A DNA stretch of 11,077 bases from Leptolyngbyaceae cyanobacterium M65_K2018_010 (GCA_015295885.1 DVEE01000549.1:1-11077), one strand, 5' to 3'. Counted from the stretch's first letter, positions 1 to 6,440 are shown. Numbers and translations: made by a program. Notes: generated from the sequence alone by a model not told the origin.

Positions 1-305
1 TCGGCCATGGCCATAATTACCGTAGTCTCACCAAAAATCTGGGCCGACCCAAATAAGGTCCAGCCCGCTGCTTGAATCTGTTCATCCTCGGGTAAGGTCG
101 CCGGTCGCCGATTTTCCAAACAGTTAGCCAGATTCCCCCCGCCTGGAACCGTGGGGGCCACGGGAATAGGGGCCCCAGTTCGGTTCCAATTGGGGCTGCC
201 CTCTAACCAGGTGCCGCTGGGTTCTGGCTGAGCTAGGGCGGTGGGGGCCAGCACCATACCCCAGACCACCCAGGCGCTGACCCAAGGAGACCAGCCGATT
301 TTCAT
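1..305 (-). CDS. Secreted protein, N-terminal part (possibly LppP/LprE-like), cut by window edge
   Basis: Reads leftward from an ATG at 305-303 and stays open to base 1, giving 101 complete residues; the C-terminus lies outside the window. Residues 1-25 form a signal peptide ending in an ALA-Q signal peptidase I site, so the mature protein should start near Q26 and act outside the cytoplasm. An AGGA at 315-312 sits 6 bases before the ATG and supports this start. The mature part has a Pro/Gly-rich linker, one cysteine (C62), then an alternating pattern around AAGWTLFGSAQIFGETTV (residues 79-96). That pattern recalls cyanobacterial proteins annotated as LppP/LprE-like, but this assignment is from memory and tentative. 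The lipoprotein gene upstream on the same strand ends 26 bases away, so the two are probably co-transcribed. Function unknown. Confidence 0.75.
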   Translation of the reverse strand, partial: MKIGWSPWVSAWVVWGMVLAPTALAQPEPSGTWLEGSPNWNRTGAPIPVAPTVPGGGNLANCLENRRPATLPEDEQIQAAGWTLFGSAQIFGETTVIMAMA

Positions 306-331
306 AGCTATTCCTGGGCTGAGTCCAATCC

Positions 332-763
332 TTAGCGACACAGATCCGTGGTCCAGTCCTGGGATCCCCGGTTAGGCTGACACTTCACCTGACGCCCCGC
401 CCAATCTAGGCGCCACTGGGATCCTTCGGTAACAAATTCTAACCGGTAGCGCATGCCGGCCACGGAGTCGTCGAGTAAACCTGTTTGGGTGAGGGCAACG
501 ACAGCCTGGCTATTGCTTTGATCTACCACCGCCACTTCTTGGGCAAAATTACCTTCCCCCGGGTCCGTCATACCAAAGGTCGCCAGGGCAATTTGCTGGG
601 GGTCATCGCCGACTAAAGTATCGGCAGCGGGCAGGGCCACTTCGCTGTAGGCAGAACGCCCGTCAGTGGGGCTAGTAGCTGTTGGGGGAGTAGAGGGAGT
701 GCAGGCTGCTGTAGCTGCTAGCAGCAGCCCTAAGCTCAATCCTGAAATCAAACCCTTGTTCAT
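332..763 (-). CDS. Small cyanobacterial lipoprotein of unknown function
   Basis: A complete 143-residue protein. Residues 1-20 form a signal peptide (positive MNK start, hydrophobic core GLSLGLLLAA) followed by a lipobox-like TAAC with C21, so the mature protein is probably lipid-anchored. After a Pro/Thr/Ser-rich linker (about 22-36) comes a compact domain of about 100 residues containing DDPQQIAL, LTQTGLLDD and MRYRLEF, and a C-terminal section with WAGRQVKC and two cysteines (C128, C142) that could form a disulfide. The layout recalls small secreted NTF2-like domains, but I cannot assign a family. A good Shine-Dalgarno AAGGAG at 776-771 lies 7 bases before the ATG and fixes the start. Probably first gene of a two-gene operon with the exported protein downstream. 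The 243-base gap upstream (764-1006) separates it from pheS, so it may have its own promoter. Confidence 0.85.
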   Translation of the reverse strand: MNKGLISGLSLGLLLAATAACTPSTPPTATSPTDGRSAYSEVALPAADTLVGDDPQQIALATFGMTDPGEGNFAQEVAVVDQSNSQAVVALTQTGLLDDSVAGMRYRLEFVTEGSQWRLDWAGRQVKCQPNRGSQDWTTDLCR

Positions 764-770
764 CGGTAGA

Positions 771-776
771 CTCCTT
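771..776 (-). promoter_or_regulatory. Shine-Dalgarno site of the lipoprotein gene
   Basis: AAGGAG on the minus strand, 7 bases before the ATG at 763. It is one of the few strong ribosome binding sites in the window and decides the start of the lipoprotein gene. Confidence 0.7.
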
Positions 777-1006
777 CTCCAAAGGTGGGATTAAGGTCGT
801 AGGCAGAATAGCTAGGAATTTTAGAGGGATGAATCGCTGGGTGGTGAGCCTCCTAGACATCCTTTTGCCCCTATCCTGCTGTCGAACTATAGTTTCATCC
901 CCATTCTCACCCTAGGGCATACATTCACCCTGAATAGGGACATTCTTAATAGGACGCTCGACCGGGTTGGTTGTTCCCGGCAGTGGGGCGGTCTGGGGTG
1001 AACGAC

Positions 1007-2458
1007 CTAGCTGCGTAGGCGAATTTCCGGCCCGATTAAATCCGAAAGTTTTTCTACTCCGTAAAGCAGCATGGCAATGCGCTCTAGCCCCAGCCCCCAA
1101 GCCACCGTAGACTTATGGCCACACCCCAGGGGGGCCAGCATCTCCTGGCGAAATAGACCGGAGTTGCCCACTTCAATATAGCGATCGCTAGGAGGATGGT
1201 AAGCAAACACCTCCAGGGAGGGTTCGGTGTAGGGGTTATAGGTGGGTTTGAACTTCAGTTCCTGAAATCCCAACCGTTCGTAGAAGTAGGTGAGGTAAGC
1301 CATTAGGGTGCGTACACTGAGTAGTTCTCCCACCACCACCCCTTCAATCTGGTGAAACTCGGCCAGGTGGGTGCGATCCACCGTTTCATTGCGAAATACG
1401 CGGTCAATGGAAAAGTATTTACCAGCTTGGCCCTGCAGTTGATACAGGCGACGGGCCGTAGAGGTGGTAGTTTGGGCCCGCAGAATGGCGCGACTAGCTT
1501 CCGCTTCGGTCCACTGCCCCCCGTAGTTGGCCTCATGGATCCGTTTCACCCGCTCAATCAGGTCTGAATCCGCTGGCAAGGCCACTGTTTGGGGATTGGC
1601 CAGATAGAAGGTATCCTGCACTTCGCGGGCAGGATGATCCTGGGGGGTAAATAGGGCATCAAAATTCCAAAAGGCCGACTCAACGATGGTTCCCGTCATT
1701 TCGTCAAAGCCCATATTCAGGAAAATATCGCGAATGCGTTGAATGCATTGGGTGAGGATGGTGGGCCGACCATAGGGCACATCGGGCACCTCCGTGTGAA
1801 TGTCGTAGGGTTTGAGGGTGACCTGGCGCCACTGCCCCGACAAAATCAGCTCGCTGGTGAGTGTCGTCACCACATCGGCCAGTTTCAAAGCCTGCAGGGT
1901 CGGTAGTACCGTGAGGCTGTAGTCGGATACCACCTGAGCTGCAACGTAGCCCTGCCGTTGCAGCCATTCCAGGGAGGCGGTGGAGCCCTGGCCCAGGGCC
2001 TGCTGGCTAGCCACTGCATCTAGAACGGCTTGCCGTTGCTGAAAAGCCGATAGCACCGCTGGTTTGAGTGGAACAACCACACCTTCCCCCGGGCCATCGG
2101 CCAACTCAACCGCCTGTTCTCGCCGCAGGGCACCGTAGTTGAGGCTAAAGGCCGGCCCTAGTTCAGTCTGGAGTTGGGCCCGATCGGTCATGCCCTGCAG
2201 GAGCCGCTCCGCCAGAGGAAACCCCGGCAATACCCCGGCTAAGTCCTCGCCCTTGGCGGTTAAGGCCCAGGTCTGTTGTCTCTGCTCTTGCCACTGAATA
2301 TAGCCATCCAGAGCCCCGCTCCGCAAAAAGCCATTGATGAAATTGAAGTCAAAGCCCTGGGCCAGGCACAGCGATCGCAAACTAGGCACCTGCTCGTGCT
2401 GTTGGAGAAGTTGAACAAACTGTCGCTGTTTGCCAGTGAGTTGCAGCAAATCAAGCAT
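1007..2458 (-). CDS. pheS: Phenylalanine-tRNA ligase alpha subunit, archaeal/eukaryotic type
   Basis: Charges tRNA(Phe) with phenylalanine in the cytosol, normally as an alpha2-beta2 enzyme with PheT. The protein has 483 residues, against about 330-350 for ordinary bacterial PheS and about 490-510 for archaeal and eukaryotic alpha subunits. Residues 1-200 look like the winged-helix modules of the long type (WALTAKGEDL at 64-73, then LPGFPLAERLL). The class II catalytic core follows: MGFDEMTG and VESAFWNFDALFTPQDHPA (249-277), QDTFYL (281-286), motif 2 around FSIDRVFRNETVDRTHLAEF (349-368), NPYTEPSLEVF (408-418) and motif 3 GLGLERIAML (455-464). FWNFDALF...PQDHPAR and HLAEFHQIEG are hallmarks of the archaeal/eukaryotic branch. 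The C-terminus is short, ending soon after LIGPEIRLRS. The ATG lacks a good Shine-Dalgarno. No pheT is adjacent: a lipoprotein lies downstream and a D27-like gene upstream. Transfer from an archaeal/eukaryotic-type donor is an inference. Confidence 0.93.
   Translation of the reverse strand: MLDLLQLTGKQRQFVQLLQQHEQVPSLRSLCLAQGFDFNFINGFLRSGALDGYIQWQEQRQQTWALTAKGEDLAGVLPGFPLAERLLQGMTDRAQLQTELGPAFSLNYGALRREQAVELADGPGEGVVVPLKPAVLSAFQQRQAVLDAVASQQALGQGSTASLEWLQRQGYVAAQVVSDYSLTVLPTLQALKLADVVTTLTSELILSGQWRQVTLKPYDIHTEVPDVPYGRPTILTQCIQRIRDIFLNMGFDEMTGTIVESAFWNFDALFTPQDHPAREVQDTFYLANPQTVALPADSDLIERVKRIHEANYGGQWTEAEASRAILRAQTTTSTARRLYQLQGQAGKYFSIDRVFRNETVDRTHLAEFHQIEGVVVGELLSVRTLMAYLTYFYERLGFQELKFKPTYNPYTEPSLEVFAYHPPSDRYIEVGNSGLFRQEMLAPLGCGHKSTVAWGLGLERIAMLLYGVEKLSDLIGPEIRLRS
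1181..1188. repeat. HIP1 octamer
   Basis: GCGATCGC, the highly iterated palindrome of many cyanobacterial genomes, here inside pheS. Its presence within the archaeal-type pheS suggests the gene is not a very recent arrival, though one or two sites are weak evidence. Confidence 0.7.
2371..2378. repeat. HIP1 octamer
   Basis: Second GCGATCGC inside pheS, in the N-terminal coding part. Confidence 0.7.
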
Positions 2459-2570
2459 GGCTAGGCATCGGGAGAATCCCTTTTAGGGTACCAGGGCATA
2501 GCCGTTGGGGAGTTACTCACCCTTGACTGCAAGGGGGATGACCGACGAGCTTGGCGTTGAATTAATCTGC

Positions 2571-3283
2571 TCAGGATGGACCAGGGGATAGGGGAGCCTG
2601 CCGCTCAACCCTGTCCCCAACCCGTGGGCCTCTGACCTGGGGACAGGGGCGTAAATCGGCAGCCGCCAGGCTACAGTGGTTTACTAAGCAGGGTTGATCA
2701 TAGACGGCTTCCGCCGCCAAGGGTGGGGGGGGCTGCCCAAACACCATCTCGCAGCTAAAGTCCTCAAAATTAGGGGTCATGGTTAAGGGAATGCCAAAGT
2801 CTTCGGTGAAAAAGCGTTGGGTGGGGAGCTTGCACATATTGACACACATGCCAACGCAGCGACTTTCATCCAAGTAGCGACATTTCTTGATATGGACTCC
2901 GCTCCTTTGGCGGTGCCGGGACCCATCCGGCCTGGGGACTTCCACCTCAGTAATGTCGCAGGGACCCACCAGCCACTCAAATAGCAGGGTGGCGAACCAG
3001 GCGTGGGCGCAAACAGATGGCGGATCAACCACAATGCCGGGGCGGGCACCAGAGACTTGAGGACAACGGCGACTAAGGCCTGTTGTTCCTGGGCATTACG
3101 GCCCTGCATAATTTGCTTCGACAGATCGACAAAGCCGGCATAGCCATCCAGCGAGGTAGGCTGCCCCAAGGCCCGGGCCATTTTGCGGCTGAATAACCGG
3201 ATGAACAGCCGATCGAAGAGATTATTACGGTACACGGTGGCGGCTGAGGAGGTTGCGAATGTGGGTTCAGGGGGCTTTGGCAT
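2571..3283 (-). pseudogene. D27-like (DUF4033) carotenoid isomerase family gene, frameshifted
   Basis: Two overlapping reading frames together make one D27-like protein. Frame one starts at ATG 3283 and gives about 91 matching residues (LFDRLFIRLFSRKMARALG, GYAGFVDLSKQIMQGR, then WLIRHLF ending near 3011). The match resumes in another frame at about 3008 (AHAWFATLLFEWLVGPCD) and runs to the stop at 2571. The second part is a typical DUF4033 domain: KKCRYLDESRCVGMC, NMCKLPTQRFF and MTPNFEDFSCEMVFGQ, with conserved cysteines. Relatives normally have roughly ten more residues (an FPPS..W.AE.N-like stretch, from memory) between the two parts, so a small out-of-frame deletion fits better than a one-base error. 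No slippery heptamer is visible at the junction. Plant D27 is an iron-dependent beta-carotene isomerase; the cyanobacterial role is not established. Stop-to-pheS distance is 112 bases. It could be a sequencing or assembly error in a working gene. Confidence 0.75.
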
Positions 3284-3295
3284 GGTGGGGCCCAG

Positions 3296-3319
3296 ACATT
3301 ACTGTTCCTAGGGTAATGT
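3296..3319. repeat. Inverted repeat upstream of the D27-like gene
   Basis: Perfect 7-base arms ACATTAC (3296-3302) and GTAATGT (3313-3319) with a 10-base spacer, the near arm 12 bases upstream of the D27-like ATG at 3283. It could be an operator or a leader hairpin; no T-run follows on either strand, so it is not a standard terminator. Confidence 0.45.
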
Positions 3320-3445
3320 GCCAGGGGTCCGATGAACTGAGCACGGACAAACCGCCCCCAGCCAGATACCCCTGGAGGTAGTTCCAACCACCGGCAGAAT
3401 GGTCGGGAGGGCCAGGAGGTTTTGAGGGTGAGCATTCTCTTGACC

Positions 3446-5230
3446 TCAGGTTTGGGTTTCCAGCTCAAATTGCTGAGCATAGAACTGGGCATAACGGCTT
3501 CGTTGGGCCAGCAGCTCGCTGTGGGTCCCCGACTCGATGATTTGTCCCTTCTCAACCACTAAAATGCGATCGGCTCGGCGCACAGTAGCTAGGCGGTGGG
3601 CAATAATAAACACGGTGCGATCGGCCATCAGACGCTCTAGGGCTTCCTGCACCAGCGCTTCCGATTCTGCATCCAGGGCTGATGTCGCTTCATCAAGAAT
3701 GAGAATGCGGGGGTTCAGCAGCACGGCCCGGGCAATCGCCACCCGTTGGCGCTGTCCACCGGATAGGTTGACGCCACGTTCCCCCATCCAGGTAAAGTAG
3801 CCCTGGGAAAACTGGCTGATAAAGCCGTGGGCATTAGCAATGCGGGCGGCCGCTTCCACGGCCTGGAGGTCAAATTCCTTTTGGCCAAAGGCAATGTTTT
3901 GGGCGATGGTGCCCGAAAAGAGAGTAGTTTCCTGGGGCACCAGGCCAATTTGCTGGCGCAGGCTGCGCAGGGTCACCGTACTGATATCGACGTGATCAAT
4001 TAAAATTTGCCCCCCCTGGGGGTCATAAAAGCGAGGGATCAGGTTCACCAGAGTGGATTTTCCAGCCCCTGAAGCCCCCACCAGGGCGATTTTTTCACCG
4101 GGCAAGGCAAGCAGGTCCAGATTGCGCAGGACCGGCTGAGTCGGTTCATAGCCAAAGGTGACATCACGAAACTCGACCCGCCCGGTCACCGGGGGCAGGG
4201 CAATGGCCTGGGGGAGCTCCTTCACCGCCGGTTCCAGATCCAGCAGTTCCATAATGCGGTCCACGGAGGCCTCTCCCTGTTTAAACTCCCCGTAGTTATG
4301 GATGAAGTGATTGACGGGGTCAATCAGCATCAAAGCCGCGGCCACATAGCTACCAAAGGAAGCCCCGGTCAGGTTTCCCTGGGAAATCTGCCAGGTACCC
4401 ATGAGCAAAATCATCATTACGACCAGGGCATAGAGAAAACCCACCACCGGGTATTGCACGGCTTGTAACCAGGCAGCCCGGTATTTGGCCTGGCGATTTC
4501 TTTCCGCCTCCTGGGTAAAGCGCTCGACCTCGTAGTCCTCGGCGGCAAAGGCCCGCACCAGGCGGATACCACTAAATACCTCGGTCACCAGAGAAGACAG
4601 ATCGGAGACCAGGTTTTGGCTACGCCGAGAAAACCGCAGCATTTGGTTACCAAACCAACCCGCTAGCACCGCCAGCAGAGGAATCAGCACCATCGCCGTC
4701 AGGGTCAGTTGCCAGTTCAGGTAAACCATGTAGGCCACCACTACCACCAACTGCAAAAACGAGGGAACGAAGTCGTGCAGCAGCTTGAGCACCCCCTCCC
4801 CCACCCGATCCACATCCTCGGTCAACCGATAGGATAGGTCTCCGGTTTGGCTACGTTCGAAGTAGGCCAGACTCAAGCGGTGCAGATGGGCATAGACATC
4901 CTTGCGCACCTTGAAGGCAACTTCCAGGGCCGCCTTAGACATCAGGGCATCCTGGATGTACTGCCCCAGCTTTTGTACGGCAAAGCCAGCCATAGTGATC
5001 ACAATGAGCCGGGCCACGGCACCCACATTACCCGCCGACAACTGGGCCAGCATTTTACCCGCCAACCAGGCCAAGATCGGCCAATAGGCCACGAACAGCA
5101 CGGTACCGATCAGGGCCTGTAGGATGGTGCGCCATTGTTCCCGCACGTAGGGAACTAAAATCCAGAATCTTGAACCTTCAGGGCGGCGGGTAGAGGCCAA
5201 AGTCGGACACCTCAAGTTAAGGGCAATCAC
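3446..5230 (-). CDS. ABC exporter half-transporter (fused membrane and ATPase domains)
   Basis: A 594-residue MsbA/lipid A- or multidrug-type exporter subunit that should dimerise in the cytoplasmic membrane and drive export by ATP hydrolysis. Residues about 35-310 form the transmembrane domain with hydrophobic segments near 37-57, 72-85, 157-190, 262-278 and 290-305, and the usual intracellular-loop motif YFERSQTGDLSYRLTEDVD (123-141). The ATPase domain (about 350-590) is intact: Walker A GASGAGKST (385-393), Q-loop Q433, signature LSGGQ (489-493), Walker B ILILDE (509-514), D-loop SALD (517-520) and H-loop H545. The annotated start is a GTG at 5230 without a Shine-Dalgarno; a TTG at 5200 preceded by GAGG at 5213-5210 is a reasonable alternative and would remove 10 residues. 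Substrate cannot be told from sequence. The gene stands alone and is divergent from rdgB. Confidence 0.95.
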   Translation of the reverse strand: MIALNLRCPTLASTRRPEGSRFWILVPYVREQWRTILQALIGTVLFVAYWPILAWLAGKMLAQLSAGNVGAVARLIVITMAGFAVQKLGQYIQDALMSKAALEVAFKVRKDVYAHLHRLSLAYFERSQTGDLSYRLTEDVDRVGEGVLKLLHDFVPSFLQLVVVVAYMVYLNWQLTLTAMVLIPLLAVLAGWFGNQMLRFSRRSQNLVSDLSSLVTEVFSGIRLVRAFAAEDYEVERFTQEAERNRQAKYRAAWLQAVQYPVVGFLYALVVMMILLMGTWQISQGNLTGASFGSYVAAALMLIDPVNHFIHNYGEFKQGEASVDRIMELLDLEPAVKELPQAIALPPVTGRVEFRDVTFGYEPTQPVLRNLDLLALPGEKIALVGASGAGKSTLVNLIPRFYDPQGGQILIDHVDISTVTLRSLRQQIGLVPQETTLFSGTIAQNIAFGQKEFDLQAVEAAARIANAHGFISQFSQGYFTWMGERGVNLSGGQRQRVAIARAVLLNPRILILDEATSALDAESEALVQEALERLMADRTVFIIAHRLATVRRADRILVVEKGQIIESGTHSELLAQRSRYAQFYAQQFELETQT

Positions 5231-5292
5231 TGAACCAACACGCTATCAGGTTTAGAGGGGGTTTGAAAAGCCGCCAGGGGGGCGCAGGCGAT

Positions 5293-5298
5293 TACAAT
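5293..5298 (+). promoter_or_regulatory. Possible -10 element for rdgB
   Basis: TACAAT lies 40 bases before the rdgB ATG in the 108-base divergent gap with the ABC gene. No matching -35 is visible at 16-18 bases upstream; a TTGAAA at 5263-5268 is too distant. It may be a promoter of the cyanobacterial kind that does not need a -35. Confidence 0.3.
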
Positions 5299-5338
5299 CA
5301 TTGGAGAATCTGACGCTGATGCACTTCCTGAACGGGCT

Positions 5339-5917
5339 ATGGCCACTGTTGTTGTTGCTACGGGCAACCCTGGCAAATTAGATGAACTGCAAGCCTACCT
5401 GGGGGATCTCGGCTGGCATCTTCAGTTGAAGCCTGGGGACCTGGAGATTGCAGAAACAGGAACAACCTTTTTGGAAAATGCTCGACTCAAGGCTAGTGGA
5501 GTGGCGCAAGCTACGGGTCATTGGGCAATCGCCGATGACTCTGGGCTTCAGGTGGATGCTCTAAAGGGTGCCCCTGGTCTTTATTCAGCCCGTTATGCTG
5601 AAAATGATGGGGCTCGCATCGCCCGCGTGTTGAGCGAACTGGAGGGAAATGTGGAACGGGGCGCTCAGTTTGTTTGCGCCCTGGCCCTGGCTCGCCCCGA
5701 TGGCACGATCGCCCTAGAAACCCAGGGAATCTGCCGAGGTGAGATACTCCGGGCGCCACGGGGTCAAGGCGGCTTTGGCTACGATCCGATCTTCTACCTA
5801 CCCCAGTTGGGACAAAGCTTCGCTGAACTTTCCCCAGAGCAAAAGAGAATTCACAGTCATCGGGGCAGGGCTTTTCAGCAATTGCTGCCAGCGTTCCAAC
5901 AAATCCGGCTGGACTAG
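5339..5917 (+). CDS. rdgB: dITP/XTP (non-canonical purine NTP) pyrophosphatase, RdgB/HAM1 family
   Basis: Hydrolyses deaminated purine nucleotides (ITP, dITP, XTP) to monophosphate and pyrophosphate, keeping them out of DNA and RNA. Length 192 residues is standard. Family motifs appear in order: ATGNPGKLDEL (7-17, nucleotide binding), TFLENARLKA (43-52), AIADDSGLQVDAL (63-75) with D67 matching the catalytic aspartate of E. coli RdgB, GAPGLYSARYA (78-88), PRGQGGFGYDPIF (140-152) and SHRGRAF (173-179). All key residues seem intact. ATG at 5339 is preferred because an upstream ATG at 5319 is out of frame and the protein begins directly at the first beta strand; no clear Shine-Dalgarno precedes it. 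Single gene, divergent from the ABC exporter. Confidence 0.97.
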   Translation: MATVVVATGNPGKLDELQAYLGDLGWHLQLKPGDLEIAETGTTFLENARLKASGVAQATGHWAIADDSGLQVDALKGAPGLYSARYAENDGARIARVLSELEGNVERGAQFVCALALARPDGTIALETQGICRGEILRAPRGQGGFGYDPIFYLPQLGQSFAELSPEQKRIHSHRGRAFQQLLPAFQQIRLD

Positions 5918-6014
5918 CACAGTAGGCTTGAAGGTCCCTAACCCGTTTCAGGTCCTAGGGGAAAGGATAGGGGATCAGCGGGAAAATTAAGATCCCGGTG
6001 GTGATAGGTCGTGA

Positions 6015-6039
6015 GGGGGTGAGGGGGTGGGTAGGTGGG
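6015..6039 (+). repeat. G-rich tract with G-quadruplex pattern
   Basis: Four G runs on the plus strand (6015-6019, 6023-6027, 6029-6031, 6037-6039) separated by loops of 3, 1 and 5 bases, fitting the usual G3+N1-7 pattern. It starts 98 bases after the rdgB stop. GTGAGGGG is repeated in tandem within it. Confidence 0.5.
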
Positions 6040-6112
6040 ACAGATTCAAGTCAGGAGTCGGTACTTTTATTTTGAGCACGTCCCTAAAAATCTATGCCCT
6101 GGGAAGGATCGT

Positions 6113-6132
6113 CCCGGCTGTCCCCAGCCGGG
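6113..6132. repeat. GC-rich hairpin
   Basis: Perfect 8-bp stem CCCGGCTG / CAGCCGGG with a 4-base TCCC loop. No T-run follows immediately on either strand, so it is not a textbook terminator, though it could stop or pause transcription arriving from rdgB or psbY. Confidence 0.5.
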
Positions 6133-6172
6133 CCAGGTTATCACCTACAAGCACTGCCCGTCAGGAGACACT

Positions 6173-6190
6173 GATTGCTAAGATTGCTAA
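6173..6190 (+). repeat. Tandem 9-base repeat
   Basis: GATTGCTAA occurs twice back to back (6173-6181 and 6182-6190). It may simply be slippage in non-coding DNA. Confidence 0.5.
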
Positions 6191-6211
6191 GCCCCGCTGC
6201 AGAGCTGCCCC

Positions 6212-6249
6212 CACCTTTCTAGCCTCTGTCTGAGGTAACTAGAAAGGTG
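6212..6249. repeat. Long stem-loop near the psbY 3' end
   Basis: Outer arms CACCTTTCTAG (6212-6222) and CTAGAAAGGTG (6239-6249) are perfect 11-bp complements. Inside them CCTC (6223-6226) pairs with GAGG (6232-6235) around a TGTCT loop, leaving one 3-base TAA bulge. This makes about 15 paired bases in 38. It lies 48 bases past the psbY stop on the minus strand, where it could stabilise or end the psbY transcript; no T-tail follows on either strand. Confidence 0.6.
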
Positions 6250-6297
6250 AGCTTTCGGCATCTCTAGAGCTTGGCTCAAAGCAGGATAAGGTTGGGC

Positions 6298-6417
6298 TTA
6301 GGCTTCACGGTTGAGGAAATCTTGCAATTGCCCCAAAGCGGCGCGACCGATATTAAACACTGCCCAGCTACCGGCAATAACCACGGGCAACAGCACCACA
6401 ACGACTCGCCAGTCCAT
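6298..6417 (-). CDS. psbY: Photosystem II protein Y (PsbY)
   Basis: A 39-residue single-pass thylakoid membrane subunit of photosystem II, located at the periphery of the complex near cytochrome b559 in known structures. The protein begins MDWRVVVVLLPVVIAGSWAV, matching the typical PsbY start, followed by FNIGRAALGQLQDFLNREA with the usual NI..A..Q.QD.L tail. Residues about 5-24 form the membrane helix. A strong Shine-Dalgarno AGGAGG at 6432-6427 lies 9 bases before the ATG. Single gene on the minus strand, divergent from the GTPase gene (248-base gap) and convergent with rdgB. It is easily missed because of its size. Confidence 0.93.
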   Translation of the reverse strand: MDWRVVVVLLPVVIAGSWAVFNIGRAALGQLQDFLNREA

Positions 6418-6426
6418 AGTGCACGA

Positions 6427-6432
6427 CCTCCT
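6427..6432 (-). promoter_or_regulatory. Shine-Dalgarno site of psbY
   Basis: AGGAGG on the minus strand, 9 bases before the psbY ATG; the strongest ribosome site in the window, in keeping with high expression of a photosystem subunit. Confidence 0.8.
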
Positions 6433-6440
6433 AAAGATGG

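Larger units (their letters stand above)
5918..6297. other. Gene-free convergent intergenic region with structured elements
   Basis: 380 bases between the converging ends of rdgB (plus) and psbY (minus). I see no convincing gene: the open frames are short, lack ribosome sites and resemble no family I know. It contains a G-rich tract (6015-6039), a GC-rich hairpin (6113-6132), a tandem 9-mer (6173-6190) and a long stem-loop (6212-6249). No strong hairpin-plus-T-run terminator was found for either flanking gene. It may be simple spacer DNA, or carry a small RNA or termination region. Confidence 0.5.

Noticed and set aside
672..860. 62-residue open frame on the minus strand across the lipoprotein start
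   Set aside because: Overlaps the lipoprotein gene in another frame, with no recognisable protein pattern and no ribosome site of its own.
885..894. Palindrome AACTATAGTT in the pheS-lipoprotein gap
   Set aside because: A 10-base palindrome is expected by chance at this scale and no promoter pair fits around it; too weak to report as an operator.
912..1100. 62-residue open frame on the minus strand at the pheS 3' end
   Set aside because: About half of it is pheS read in the wrong frame; composition is not protein-like.
2783..3010. Continuation of the first D27 frame past the frameshift
   Set aside because: These 76 codons (Pro/Ala/Trp-rich) are the out-of-frame reading of the DUF4033 domain, so they are not a real protein tail.
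6027..6233. 68-residue open frame on the plus strand in the rdgB-psbY gap
   Set aside because: It lacks a ribosome site, runs through both hairpins and the tandem repeat, and shows no family pattern.
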